A stretch of DNA of 57,345 nt from Dimargaris cristalligena (taxonomy: Eukaryota > Kickxellomycota > Dimargaritomycetes > Dimargaritales > Dimargaritaceae): positions 1 through 57,345 of the forward strand of contig JANBQC010000116.1 of NCBI GenBank assembly GCA_027576995.1, in the 5' to 3' direction. Below are positions 1 to 12,153 of this stretch, in pieces. Below the pieces are notes generated by a model that was given only the letters and a program-made list of their open reading frames with translations, was not told where the DNA came from and made no database searches. A program made the translations under genes and the position numbers. Each line of letters starts with the position of its first letter. Position 1 is the first letter of the stretch.

Positions 1-109
1 AAATGATATGTGTATGGGATAATACATGGGAGATTTATTTTTAACCAGTAATATTCACTTCATCTAATGGATTTTTTATTATACAGCTTGGTTAAACCTC
101 TCCCATATG
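1..109 (-). repeat. Dispersed repeat block, copy 1 (cut by window edge)
   Basis: The reverse complement of this segment aligns along its length with 23855-24000 and 44480-44625. Shared landmarks in order are CATATGGGAG, a GGCTGTATAA-like stretch, AAAAATCCA, a TACTGGTTAAAAATAAA core and TTATCCCATACA. The copy runs off the left edge, so its outer end is unseen. It lies directly before the degenerate gene-family fragment at 335-702, in the orientation expected if both belonged to one element, but the better copy of that family at 56-57 kb does not clearly carry this block. No function is recognised; it could be part of an LTR, a MITE-like element or a promoter fragment. Confidence 0.75.
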
Positions 110-334
110 TATTACTGCATAGTGCAGGTTTAGGGGGAAGTCTATTTTTTATCAATTCCTTTATTGGTTTTATCAAAACTGGATTATTACCCAAAATACC
201 CCTATCTATCCAAAATAAGTATTGCTACTGGACTCACTGCCTAGAGTCGACCATTATTTCTGAAACTGTGAGAAAAGACAATTCCTTTAGCAATGGGCCC
301 AGAAGATGGTGGAGGAGAATAGTCCAGGTTGGAG

Positions 335-702
335 AAATTGCCAATATCCATTTAACACCTGCTACAATTGCCTTAGTCTTGCAATTTGGGTATTTAAACC
401 CACCCTTTTTTGCCCCTTAGTTCAGGGAGTGGCCCATCCATGATGAACTAGTTTATATTGCCAACTCCCCCAGCTACACTTATCACAATAAAATTATCCT
501 TATAAAAACAATACTGTTTTGTTCTAAGTATCCATGTCCTGGAACTCCTGAGGTATCTCCATTGCTGCCTCCATCCCGCCCTTGCTTGCTGTTTGAGTGG
601 TTGTTCCCCCTGTCCTCCTCATGGTCTGGTGCACCTCCACCTGGTGGGGCCATGATGAACCTTCCCGGGTCCCTGGGCCACGTCAATACAAATACATGCT
701 AG
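335..702 (+). pseudogene. Degenerate member of a dispersed gene or element family (copy A)
   Basis: This stretch aligns with the minus strand of 56031-56550. Both contain, in order, a CTTGCAATT..GGTAT motif, AGTTCA.GGAG.GG, ATGAACTAGT.TATATT, a CAGCTACA motif and an open segment beginning FCSK.P..GTPEV. Relative to the other copy this one has lost roughly 130-150 nt just before that open segment. The frame at 514-702 (62 codons plus stop) is kept, contains SSSWSG and ends in GHVNTNTC. It differs from the other copy by one in-frame codon and many silent changes, so the frame was probably once coding. No ATG precedes it in this copy. I do not recognise the family. It may be transposon-derived, but no reverse transcriptase, integrase or transposase is visible. 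Confidence 0.5.
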
Positions 703-1601
703 CAAAATATATTAGCATCCCCTTACACCTTTACCAGTTGATTTCTATCTACTTTACTTCTCTCTGTTTGTACAAATTAATTGTTAGTCCATGAAACCTC
801 TTCTTTGATTATTTCACGCTGCACCTAGCCGCCTATTATATATTAAAAAAGACACCAGGGCCAATATTTCACAAGTCCAGGCCCAATGCAATGGTGGCTG
901 ATTGGCAGTGTTGGGTAATCGCAGCCCACAGATTATCCCACCAAACATTCTGTTAGGAGCAGTGTGAGTGGGGAATTAATTGGCTTGTGAAAATGGACTT
1001 AGCGGGAAAAAAGACCATTTAGAGTTAATTGTGGGTGTGTCTGGTAGTTGTGCCAATGGCCAGTCTATTAAGAGATCGGAGCCGACCGACGGACGATAGG
1101 CCAATGGGAGCAGCGATGAAGTCTCATTTTAGTTGCTTTTATGGTATGCTACGAAGGGGGGGGATTTTTTCATGTTTTTTTGAACCTGGGGAGAGAATAG
1201 GTGAGACAAAGGAATGAAAAACCAATGGATAGAACAGTGTGGTGTCGCTGCAGCAGCCCCTCGCAACTTGGGTCTTGGCTTGCTTGGTCTTTACGAGCTC
1301 GTGGCCCTTGCTGCTTTATTATTCTTTTATCACGAGTGTTATTGTTACTTTCAGAGGTCTATTCCCTTGGTTTCGTTTAATCTCCCTAATTGGTCTCATT
1401 AAGGTAAGCTTGGCCTGCTGTATATACCCCCCTACCCACACACACACATACTCTAGCTAGTTTCCTGTTCATCCATCTTAGAATGCCCATCTTCACTTGT
1501 ACTCAGCGACGCGTCATCTTGTTACTCTCCCCTTTATTCCATCATCCATCTACCTAGACTTAATATATATATATATATATATATATAGATATACCTTCGC
1601 C
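703..1601. other. Intergenic, upstream of the elongase gene
   Basis: No gene is supported here. Short reading frames at 1029-1460 have no recognisable motif. The last 200 nt look like a promoter and leader: a TATATA at 1421-1426, a CA-rich tract, CT-rich DNA and a TA microsatellite immediately before the elongase ATG. An AAG/GTAAGC at about 1401-1407 and a CATCTTAG near 1480 could bound a 5'UTR intron, but only transcript data would show it. Confidence 0.5.
1562..1588. repeat. (TA)n microsatellite
   Basis: About 13 TA units end roughly 14 nt before the elongase start codon. Length variation here could change core promoter or leader spacing. The tract is translated only if the upstream in-frame ATG at 1497 were used, which would give an isoleucine/tyrosine run and is unlikely. 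Confidence 0.9.
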
Positions 1602-2471
1602 ATGGACGTCCCCGTCGCTGCCGCCCCGAGCATCTTCCCGGTGAACTTCTATGAGCACTTCGCTCAGGGCTACCAGGCCCTAGTGGGCAAGCCGGCCGCG
1701 TCCTTCCAGTACATACGCGGTGAAACTCCCCTCTCCACCAACCTGGAGTCCTTTGCCATCATGGCCACTTACTTCGTGGTCATCTTTGGCGGGCAGGCCG
1801 TGATGAAGAACTTTAATCCTATTCGCGCCAATCTGCTTTTCCAGATCCACAACTTCCTGCTAACCGTACTCTCGGCCGGTCTGTTGGTGCTCTTCGTTGA
1901 GCAGATTTACCCCATCCTGAGCCAACACGGTGTGTTCTATTCCGTGTGCAACTCCGGGGCCTGGACCCAGCCTTTGGAACTGCTCTACTACCTGAACTAC
2001 CTGACCAAGTACTACGAACTCATTGATACCGTGTTCCTGGTCCTCCGTAAGAAGAAGCTGGAATTCCTACACTACTACCACCACAGCCTGACGATGCTCC
2101 TGTGCTTCACCCAGCTGAACGGCCGCACCGCTGTCTCGTACGTGCCCATTACCCTGAACCTGGCCGTCCACGTCCTCATGTACTACTACTACTGGCGCGC
2201 GAGCTGCGGGGTCAAGATCTGGTGGAAGAAGTACCTGACCATTTTTCAGATCACTCAGTTTATCATTGATCTGGGGTTTGTCTACTTCTGCGCCTACACC
2301 TATTTCACCGCTACCTACTTCCCCCATATGCCCAACATGGGTTCCTGCACTGGCACTGAGTCCGCCGCCATCTTCGGCTGCGCCCTGCTCTCGTCGTACC
2401 TGCTTCTTTTCATCCAGTTCTTCCTCAAGACCTACACCAAGAAACCCGTTGTCGCCAAGAAGGATAATTAG
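1602..2471 (+). CDS. Very-long-chain fatty acid elongase (ELO family)
   Basis: Single-exon gene of 289 aa. ELO proteins are ER membrane 3-ketoacyl-CoA synthases that condense acyl-CoA with malonyl-CoA in the first step of fatty acid elongation. The sequence shows the family signatures: KYYELIDT at 136-143, the histidine box HYYHH at 157-161 and an NLAVHVLMYYYYW segment at 186-198. Several hydrophobic membrane segments lie at about 52-66, 77-100, 183-198, 215-240 and 255-275. It ends in KKDN, a KKXX dilysine ER-retrieval signal. I chose the ATG at 1602, not the in-frame one at 1497, because the extra 35 residues would translate the TA microsatellite. Length fits fungal ELO proteins (about 270-350 aa). 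Chain-length specificity cannot be told from sequence. Confidence 0.95.
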   Translation: MDVPVAAAPSIFPVNFYEHFAQGYQALVGKPAASFQYIRGETPLSTNLESFAIMATYFVVIFGGQAVMKNFNPIRANLLFQIHNFLLTVLSAGLLVLFVEQIYPILSQHGVFYSVCNSGAWTQPLELLYYLNYLTKYYELIDTVFLVLRKKKLEFLHYYHHSLTMLLCFTQLNGRTAVSYVPITLNLAVHVLMYYYYWRASCGVKIWWKKYLTIFQITQFIIDLGFVYFCAYTYFTATYFPHMPNMGSCTGTESAAIFGCALLSSYLLLFIQFFLKTYTKKPVVAKKDN

Positions 2472-2763
2472 ATCGACAATATACCTTCATGATCTGTACC
2501 CCCCTTTCCTTTCCTTTATTCACTTCGTCAATACATACCTTCCTTCTCTATATATACATACTTGTACGTTTGGCTTTAGCCCCTTGGGGTGACCCGAGTC
2601 TTCTTTATCCCCTCGTCCAATTTACTGGTTATTCTTTACGACAATATGGACCGTCGGGCCCCCTCCCTTGATGCAATGCCCGCCTGGTTTCTCGCGCTTT
2701 TGAATGTTCTATTTATGCCTTTGCTGATCGTTCTTGGATTTACCTTGGCATCACCCCCTCCGT

Positions 2764-2769
2764 AATAAA
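2764..2769 (+). promoter_or_regulatory. Possible polyadenylation signal of the elongase gene
   Basis: An exact AATAAA about 290 nt after the elongase stop codon. The hexamer is common by chance, so assignment rests on position only. Confidence 0.3.
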
Positions 2770-4619
2770 CCTAATTTAACCGTATTGACTCTTCCTTCTT
2801 GGTATTAACATCTGCAATTATCCACCCTGCCATTTTAAGGCGAGGGAGTGTTGGAGAGGGATGTCTCAAGTTGGTTTACCCCTCATCTCCACTTTATCTT
2901 ATTGGGTTTCCAGATTTCCACGCCGCACTCTCAGGACCCAGTCGCCTTCCCAGTTTATGCAGGAGATATGCCCTGGGCGCCCTAAACAATCAGTCATCCC
3001 CCCCCCTCAGCTATCCTATTAACTCCCGGGTATCATCTATGCAGGGGCCCATTTTCCGGAAAGCTGCCCAACAGTCCCCTAACCATTCGATATACCCAGC
3101 GGCGCGAGCCAGCCTGAGTGATTATTGGCAGTCTAATTGACCCGGCCTAATCAATCGCACCCGTTCACTCGACGACTCTTTTTATATTCTAGCCCAATCT
3201 CCGTCCAGTTGACTGTTTATATTATTTTTGAGGGTTCGTACTCAAATGAATGGTCGAATTTACCCGTATTTCATCTCGGTGGGGGCTTCCAGAACCAATT
3301 AATTCATTAACCCATCCATTTTGATGTTGAAGTGTAGAGACGACCGATTGGCGTAATTAGATACCGATGCGGTGGGGCGAAAAACCCTAAGGTATCATTC
3401 AACATCCAAAATTTGGTATTTGATATTCAATTTGGTGAATGGAGTGGCAATGGGTCAGATGTGTGCAATTATTCCTGCCCTGACCACTGTGCCATCGTAT
3501 ATATTACAGGGCCTTCTTGTGACTGCATCCCCTACCCCTTGGCTTTTCCGTTCATCCGGGTCTTTGTGTCGGACCTGGCGCTCCATAATTTGGGGTTTGA
3601 CAGGCCTGGTGTAACTGATTGAGGTAGTGATCGACACCAAGATATGGGGCTCTACTAATTCGACGGCTCTGTATAAAATAAACGGAGCAAGTCTGCTGAC
3701 TCCCAAGCTCAATAGGAGGTGGGTCGGGGTGTTAAATTACCGAGTCTCTGGCGACCTTCCTCGTTCCATGGAACAGATTTCCTTCCCAATTTTACCTGAT
3801 ATTCGAGGCATTCCTTTATTTACGTCAACCCTTGCCAAAGACAGACCAATGCCCTTCATAGCCCGCCGCATTTCGTTAAAAAGGTATCACGTGTTGCCTT
3901 GACCTCCATGGCCCCCACTCTCTATGTTAATAGAAGGATACCTTAGTAAGCCCTTGTCCGCTGGAATAATTCATGAATGGTTGATGGCGGGGAAAATGAA
4001 TGTGGGGAGAATTAGGGCTATATTGTCACTCCGCCCCGCCGATAGGAGTAAACTCTGACTCTGACTCTACTCTGGTGTATGTGTGGGAGGGGATTGGGGT
4101 ATGAGCCCGTCTCTATATTCCTTTAATACCGGTTCCTTTCCTCTCTCGTTGTGTGTGCCATTCGACCGTTCATTACGGCCCATCCCGAAGAACATCTTGC
4201 GGTGGCTCGACTTGTTCTGCTAGGACCTTTCCCAACACTGCCTCGGGGGGTTTTCCTTAAATTATATAGTTAGTTATATGTTCTACTAGCTGACTTGACT
4301 TGCATTGTGTTTTTCACTATTGGTTTTTCCCGACCATATCTACTCACCCGGCAATATAAACCTCGTTCAGTTGAATGGGAGTGTGCCGCGACCCTTCGCC
4401 CCACAGCTGACCCTAGTTCGCCAGTGCCCATCCGCTTGCGATACTTATCACTGGCCCGTTTCGTGGAGTGTTTACTTCCCTGGTCAAAGGTGATCCCCGC
4501 GCTTTCGGCGACCCTTGAAGCCTCGACCGTCACAACGAATGTGTGAGGGGAGCGCTACTCTAGACTTCCCAGCACCGTCTTTGCAGTTCCTTCATCCGTA
4601 TATGCGCACTTGACCCGCC

Positions 4620-4620
4620 G

Positions 4621-4693
<73 letters not shown>

Positions 4694-4702
4694 TCTCTCT
4701 TT
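4620..4702 (+). repeat. (CT)n microsatellite in the kinesin promoter
   Basis: About 80 nt of nearly uninterrupted CT, with two short breaks, roughly 265 nt before the kinesin ATG. Pyrimidine-rich sense strands also precede the forkhead gene, so it may be an expanded promoter or leader tract. Confidence 0.9.
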
Positions 4703-4967
4703 CTAAGCCCCGATTGTCGTGTCCACTTGCTTGTTGTTCTGCCCGTTGGGCATTCTTCATTCGCTCTTTTCTATTCTTCTTCTTTACCCATTCAACTCTG
4801 CTCGTTGCTTTAACTTCACCTATTATTTATACTGCTTTTCCCCCATTCTCAACTTTCCATACCCCCACACCGTCACCACTCGCAGATTATAGAAGCCCCA
4901 GCTTTCTGTATCCGGTGCTACATCCCCCACGCTTGCATCCCACCCTACATTTCTTTGCACGTCCCTA

Positions 4968-7900
4968 ATGAGTAACAGCATCACCGTCGCCGTTCGATGT
5001 CGGCCCATGAACTCCCGGGGTAAGTATTACACTGGCGTGCCCATTGGAACAACCATGTTCCTGGGCCAAGTCGCCCAGTAGTTGTCCATACTACCCATTT
5101 CATTGAATTAATTTGCCGAACTGCGCAGCTGTACCGAAGCAGATGGCATTAAAATTCGGATAATTCTTCGGTATATTTGATTTGGTATAATTTGATATCA
5201 AGGCAACTCTAGTCCCCTGGTTTGGAACCTCTCCCCCCTTCATTACTTCTATTCATCTAATCACATCTCTAGCCCTTTTTACCTTTCCCTAAACAGAGAA
5301 AGCCCGGGGTGCCGTTGGCTTGATTCGCATGGAAGGCAACCAGACTATCATCACTAAGTTGCCGTCCGATCCCAAAGCCAAGCCCGATCCCACGGCCACC
5401 AAATCTTTCGCCTTTGACTACTCTTACTGGTCAGCCGATAAGGATGCTTCCAATTATACATCTCAACAGGATGTATTCAATGATTTGGGCTGCCAGCTCC
5501 TGGACCACGCTTTTGAGGGGTATAACACTTGTATTTTTGCATGTAAGTCCTCGAGTACACCCCCTCCCCAGCTTACTACATATGTTTCAGCCCAATATAA
5601 ACCCCTGAGCTCGCCCAACATTAATATGGTATCCGCGGCTAGAATTCTAGTTATACTATGATTAGGAGCATTTACGAAACTACCAATCTACTTGACGTAT
5701 GCAAATCGGATTTTATTCATATTTATACTTCCTTTTCCGCGTATTCTCGATCATTTGTATTACTTGTATTCACCAACAGACGGCCAAACCGGCAGTGGTA
5801 AATCGTACACAATGGTAGGTTTTAATAGTAAATTCCCAGCTATTACTGGGCTTACTTTTACAGAACCCAACTCTCTATATCCCGTAACATTCTACCTCTC
5901 GGCTATCTAATTCCTGACCTTTGTTTCGTCTCTAATATGCCGATTTCTTACTGCCATTAAATAGGTGGGGTATGGTGAAGATCGTGGGTTGACCCCATTG
6001 ACCTGCGGCGCCCTATTCGAACGCATTGATGCCAATTCGGACCCACACCTGAAATTCAATGTCGAGGTGTCCTATATTGAAATCTACTGCGAGAAAGTGC
6101 GGGATCTACTTAACCCCAATGGCAAAGGCAATCTCAAAGTGCGTGAGCACCCCTCGCTAGGCCCCTACGTCGAAGATCTATCGAAGCTTGTGGTATCGTC
6201 CCACAAGGATATCGAAGACCTCATGGACGCCGGTAATAAGGCCCGAACGGTGGCAGCCACCCAAATGAACGCCACATCAAGTCGCTCCCACGCCGTGTTC
6301 ACTATCATCCTCACCCAGATTCGTTACGACCAAGAGACTAATCTGTCCACCGAAAAAGTGTCCCGCATCAGTCTGGTTGATTTGGCCGGGAGTGAGCGGG
6401 CCAATTCCACTGGAGCAACGGGGACCCGGCTGAAAGAAGGTGCCAACATCAATAAATCCTTGACTACGCTGGGAAAGGTAATATCCGCGTTGGCCGACCA
6501 GGCCACGGCAGGCCCATCGTCCAAAAAACCCAAAGACGCCTTCGTTCCCTACCGGGACTCGGTCCTCACCTGGCTTCTAAAGGATTCCTTAGGGGGCAAC
6601 TCCCGTACGGCCATGATTGCCGCTATATCGCCTGCCGACTACGAAGAAACCTTAAGCACACTGCGCTACGCCGACCGGGCCAAGCGCATTATGAACAAGG
6701 CGGTGGTGAACGAAGATCCCAACGCCCGTCTGATCCGCGAATTGAAGGACGAACTCTCACAGCTCCGAGTCAAATTGGCCGTTTTCGATCCCATCAGTGC
6801 CGGCGTACGCCCGGACGGGTCGGTCATCTCCGAAGAGGAAAAACAGGTTATGCTGCAGAGTGCACCCGAGGGGGTCTCCTTCCCCCAATCACTAAGCAGT
6901 CCGGCCTACGCCATCAAAGAACAACTCGTAGCCTCGGAGAAACTTATGACCGAGCTCAACCAGACGTGGGAGGAGAAACTGCGCAAGACGCAGGATGTCC
7001 AGCAGGAGAGAGAAAAAGTGCTGGAGGACCTTGGTATCTCATTGGATCAGGACCAGGTTGGATTGCGTACCCCCAAGCGGATGCCTCACCTGGTCAACCT
7101 GAATGAAGACCCACTGATGTCTGAGTGTTTGATTTACAATCTAAAGCCTGGCTTGACCCGCGTAGGACGCCTCGAACCCATTAACCCCCCCACAGACGCA
7201 CCCTCCGTTGAGATTAAACTCACGGGAAAGGTTATTAAGAACTACCATTGCCATTTCGATAACGATGAAGGCAGAGTGACCCTCGTTCCGCAAGAGAACT
7301 CCCTCGTATTGGTCAATGGCCGGCGCTTAACTGGACCCAAACGTTTACGTAGTGGTTATCGTATTATTATTGGCGATAATCACGTTTTTCGCTTTAACCA
7401 TCCCGAAGAGGCCCGCCGGGAACGGGACCGTCAGGCCGGCGTTCCTGTGTCAGGGGACGACGGCGGTGACATGGGTAGTAGTATGTTAGGCGCGGGCCTA
7501 GGCGCCGGCAGCGGCGATGATTCTGAACCTCCCGAACGCCGGCCATCTTCCCCAGCCGACACCATCTTTTCGCTCACTTCGGAAATGGTGGATTGGAATT
7601 ACGCCTGGCGAGAGGCCGGGCTAGGGAGCACGACGGCAGTGGATACCCTTTCCCGTGGCTTCAGCGAACTAGGGTCCCGCCCGGCTTCCCGTATGTACCT
7701 ACCTAACCCGGACTCCCCCAACTCCGACGACGACCCCCTCCACCCCCGTCGCGACTCTAGCCCCATGATCCACCGTTTACTCGGGGACGACGGTAACGGT
7801 AACACCCTTAACTACGAGGAAAAACTACGCATGTGGCAGGATTCGGCCGACCCGAGCGCTCCCCCACCCTCCTCCTTAGAGGGCGCGCCGGCCCTCGCCA

Positions 7901-10900
7901 GCCAATATCGTGACGCCATGGCCCATATGCAGCGTGAACTGGAAGCCCAACGGGACCAGTACGAACAGCGCGTGCGGAGTTTGACCATCGCCCATGATAA
8001 ATTCCTCGAATTTGTGCCCCACACCGACTTTACCACCGACCAGCGCCTATTGCTTACCCCTATGGTGGCCAAGTGGCGCTCCTCTCGGTTTGTGAAGATG
8101 GCCCGCCAGCTGCTCCAGAATGCCATCCTGCTGAAAGAGGCCAATGTGGTTGCCCAGGAATTGAACAAGCAGGTGATTTATCAGTTTACAGTGGTGGACC
8201 GGATTCTCGCACCCATGGTGGGTGGGGGAGGAGGGGTATTGTCCCGACGTGACCGAACCTCGTTTTCTACTACCCATGCATTGACCTCGGGCCGGCAGCG
8301 ACGGCAGGGATGTTCCGGGTTGGTAGTCCCCACTAAGCCCTTCTCCTATTGGGATACACCCGTGGACGACCTGCCCGCTTTCGCATTCGGCGGAGATGGG
8401 GCCACTGGGGGCATCGTGGGTATGAGTGCCCTGAGCGGAGCTGGTCAAGACGACGATGCTGACAATGGTGGTTCCGGTGGTGGAATGGGCGGGGGCGACG
8501 ATTTCGACTATGACGACGACTCCCTTTCCGGCCTGCCGCTTGCGGAACGGCCCTACATCGCCGTTCGGGTCATGGACCTCAAACACGGGTCCATGTACCT
8601 CTGGAGCTGGAATCTATTCGCTGCCCAACTTCAACGTATGCGGGACATTCTCTCCTACGCTGACCGACCGGCCTATCTGCAACACCTGGCCCACCGTGAC
8701 CCCTTTTACCATGACCCACCCCTGGCCTATAGCTACTGCGGCCATGCGGCGGTCCGTTTACACTCTGTCGCGGCCTTACTCCCTAGTGCCTCGTTCGAAA
8801 GTAGTATCATTTGCCCATTCAGTGGCCAAGTTCTGGGTACCTTGCGAGGCACCATTAAATTAAGACCCGAAGGTCGGCCCAACCCGTGGGGCGGCCATGG
8901 TCCAACGTCGTCATCTTCGACCTCCAACGGCTCGTTAATACCAGCGATGCATGTTGGACGCCGGGGTACTTGGAATAGCATCGACACCGCTCCCTTCCCC
9001 TACCTCCCTTCGGATGATTCGGACCACGGCGGTCCAGACGGGAGAAGGTCGTCTTCCCCTCGACCCTCCTCCATTGACGGGGGAGAGGCCACGACTGGCT
9101 CGGGTGCCGAGGAAGACCACCAGGACTCGACTGCATCGGGATTCGGCAAATCAGCCTCAGTCGCCCACGGTAGTCCGTTGACTCCCATTGAACAACTGGT
9201 CGGTCAGCGAGTGGCGGTCGAAATCATCGTTTCTGAAATCACGGGTATCAACGAGAAGAATTGTACCGACCTGCATTGTCAGTTCCGCAAGGTAGACTTG
9301 CTGCCTCTGCTGAACTGTGCCTATCCGACAAACCAGCAACCACCGACGGGGACCCTAACCAACTCCCGGCCCCTACCGCCCTGGGGGAGCACCCCAACCG
9401 AATCCGGCCCGGGATTAATTCCCTCCGGGGCACCGGTAATTGTGGTGGATCCGTTGACCCAGGAAACTGGCGGGTCACTGGGGGGATCGTCCACTCTAGA
9501 CACCTCTTCCCATGAAACGGTCTACGCATCGCCCCCTGTCGCGGGGTTCGGAGCCAGACCAGCCGGTATTAAATTAAGCCAAAGCTTTATCATCCCCGTA
9601 ATCCCCCGAATTACGGCCCAGTTGCTCCAATCCCTGGTCATCAATTTCGAGGTGTACGGGCGGTTGCGCCGCCATACTATTCAGCAATGGGTGAACTGGG
9701 ACCGCCAGGAAGAGGCTCGATTCCGACTGGATACCGCCACGGCCGGCGGCTGCGGGAGTGGTGGTACATCGACGCCCTCTGACCTTCCATCATCCCCGGT
9801 ATCGATGACGACCCCTTCGTCTGTGATCCACCCCTTGGCCAACGTTTCTGACGGATCCACTCGCTCCCTCAGTGCCCAAACCCTTACTAGCGGACTCTCT
9901 GGTGCCTTGGGCGGGAGCAGTGGAGACTTGACCCGTGGTAACCCATTGGACTCCGATCCCCCACTTCCCGTGCGGGGTCACACTAACGATATGATCGCTT
10001 CGGAACAACATGACTTGGTTGCCTGGGCCCAAATTTGCGAATTAGGTCCGGATGGGCAATATGGGCCCGTGCCTTTTATCGCCGCCCCGGTCACGGGTGG
10101 CACCGACCAGGGCGCCTTTGTCGTCCACCAGGGAATCCAGCGCCGTATTATCCTGACCATGGGTCACTCCTCGGGTAAACAGCTCGAATGGGGCAACATC
10201 AAGAATATGTCAGCGGGTAAAATTCGCCTCTTAGACGCCAAAGGTCGGTTTACCTTGGACACCTCCGAAAGTGGGCGCAAGTCAGTGGCCATGCAACCCC
10301 TCAGCGTACTCCAACCCACCCAACGCGTCGAGTACCGGCAGGACGGGAACAGTTACCTCCAAATCCAGGCGTCGTGGGATAGTTCCATCCACGAATGTCA
10401 GTACCTCAACCGGATTACCCCCAAGAAACACTCGGTCCTGCTGACGCTGGGCTGGTTCCTCGAAATGCCCCGCTGCACGCAGCCCCTGGAATTCCAAATG
10501 GATATTGCGGTGCAAGTGTCGGGCCGGGAAAACTTCAAACTTTCTAAGCACGCCTTTGCAAGCGCGGCCCTTTCGGGTGAGGGAGGCTCGTACAATGGGT
10601 CATCAGGTAGCGGAGGCCAGGGAGGGACAGGGCCGATGGCAACCCCTCCGCCCGGTGGTGCAAAGCGATTAACCAATTTCCTCTTTTCGTCCCCGTTTTC
10701 TTCACCCTCGACCCAAACGAACCAGACCAATCCTAACCCCTTCTCGATGGCAATGGGGCATTCGGGTATGGCAACCGGCGGTGGTGGCTCGACGACTCCA
10801 ACTGAGCAACGGGGCTTTTCTTTCGCTGGCCTGAATCCCATGACTAAATCGTCGAGTATGGGGATACAGTCCGCCCGTTCCGGAGGACCCATCGACTCCA

Positions 10901-12153
10901 TGGGCCAGCGTTCCGTGTCGGCTGCGTCGTCCTCCGCGTCCCTGACCATGTCGATCTACCGAACGAGCGATGACACCCCCCATCAGCTCGGGGACGACCA
11001 TCATAATCATCCCGCTCTCTCTCTGGCGACGGACGTCTCCCGTGTCTCGTGTATTTTCGAACTAACCTTGACCCCCACGACCGCCCTGGATGTACGCGAG
11101 CTGTGGCGTATGAATACCGCCTCGCAGTACATTCGTGGCCAGGAAGCCCTACCCCCCGGTTGGAAACCGCGTGGCGTGTCGTTGCTTCGAGGATTCGACC
11201 GAGCTCGCCAACGGGCGATTTGGTTACGTATGGTGGAAACAACCCGATTGGTACTCAAGATTCGGAAAACTTTGGGACTGGATCACCAGCCGTCGCCAAG
11301 GGGCCTACCTAATTCCCCTCACGCCGCTTCGCAGGGGAGTTATAACAGTTCCGCTCATTCCCATCGAAATAACTCACCATCCATGGATGACTCTACTTCG
11401 ATGCTAACTTCGCACTCACCTCCCTCTGATTCGTCCCCTTGGGCGGACATCCCACCCGGCGGGATACCCTCCCTATCAGTCTTGACCCACCCGGACTTGG
11501 CCATTTTCCCCACGGATCGCTTACAAGAACTGGCCCGACTATTCGTAACGGGAATTGAGGAACTGCGCCAGCGCCGGGAACAGTCAGTGAATTTACTCGA
11601 CTCCCCACCACCCCCCGGGGGAACGACCACAGCTGGAGGGAAAGGACCTGGGCCCATTCGCCGTACGAAATCTACCATCACCTCGGCTGCGGGTGCCCTA
11701 CCAGCATCAACGGGATCAGCCGGCTCTTGCAATCCGGCCGCCAATACTACTGCCACTACCAAGCCCTCGGACGACCGTGCGGCCAAACGTATGGAGGGTC
11801 GGGTTCGTATCGTCACGAAGCGGATCAAACCATCCAAGCGTGGCTACCTCTACATGCCGATTAACGCGGAAGATACGTGGACCAAACGCTGGTTTGTCCT
11901 CCAAAAGCCCTACCTGTATATTTACGAATCGGATCGGGAATCCCACCTTCTTACCGTGATCAACTTACTCTCGGCTCGGGTGGACTATAATGAACCGTTG
12001 GAGAATCTGCTGCAACGCCCCCATATATTTGCGCTCTACGCCCGAAATAACGCGTATTTGCTCCAGGCGGCGTCGCGGGAGGAAATGCATCAGTGGATGC
12101 GGTCATTAGATGAGTGGTACCCGGCGGTACTGAAAGACCGGACTGGAGCGTAA
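4968..12153 (+). CDS. Kinesin-3 motor protein, KIF1/Unc104 type
   Basis: Four exons by splice sites and conserved motor sequence: 4968-5019, 5297-5542, 5780-5814 and 5965-12153, giving 2173 aa. Introns start GTAAGT, GTAAGT, GTAGGT and end CAG, CAG, TAG. Kinesin-3 motors carry endosomes and vesicles toward microtubule plus ends. The motor (about 1-350) has P-loop GQTGSGKS 101-108, switch I NATSSRSH 213-220 and switch II DLAGSE 250-255. The KIF1-typical neck coil and [13 protein letters not shown] precede an FHA domain at about 500-597. A KIF1B-type region lies at about 1020-1080, a second KIF1-associated region at about 1465-1540, and a C-terminal PH domain (lipid cargo binding) at about 2066-2167. 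It is longer than most fungal KIF1 proteins (about 1600-1900 aa) because of Gly/Ser/Pro-rich inserts. The 35-nt third exon encodes the P-loop. The start gives [17 protein letters not shown], as expected for the family. Confidence 0.95.

Larger units (their letters stand above)
2472..4967. other. Intergenic between elongase and kinesin
   Basis: This is 2.5 kb with no supported gene. It begins with the elongase 3' region, with an AATAAA at 2764-2769 about 290 nt past the stop. Short reading frames at 2799-3140, 3372-3902 and 4295-4546 have no known motif and overlap one another in several frames. The last 350 nt are strongly pyrimidine-rich and contain a long CT microsatellite, typical of the kinesin promoter and leader. 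Confidence 0.5.

Noticed and set aside
1497..1601. N-terminal extension of the elongase from an upstream in-frame ATG
   Set aside because: It would translate the TA microsatellite into an Ile/Tyr run and is absent from the family; the ATG at 1602 gives a normal start.
8047..8586. A 179-codon minus-strand frame, and other long minus frames across 7.6-12.2 kb
   Set aside because: They are antisense shadows of the long kinesin exon, whose plus frame carries unmistakable domains.
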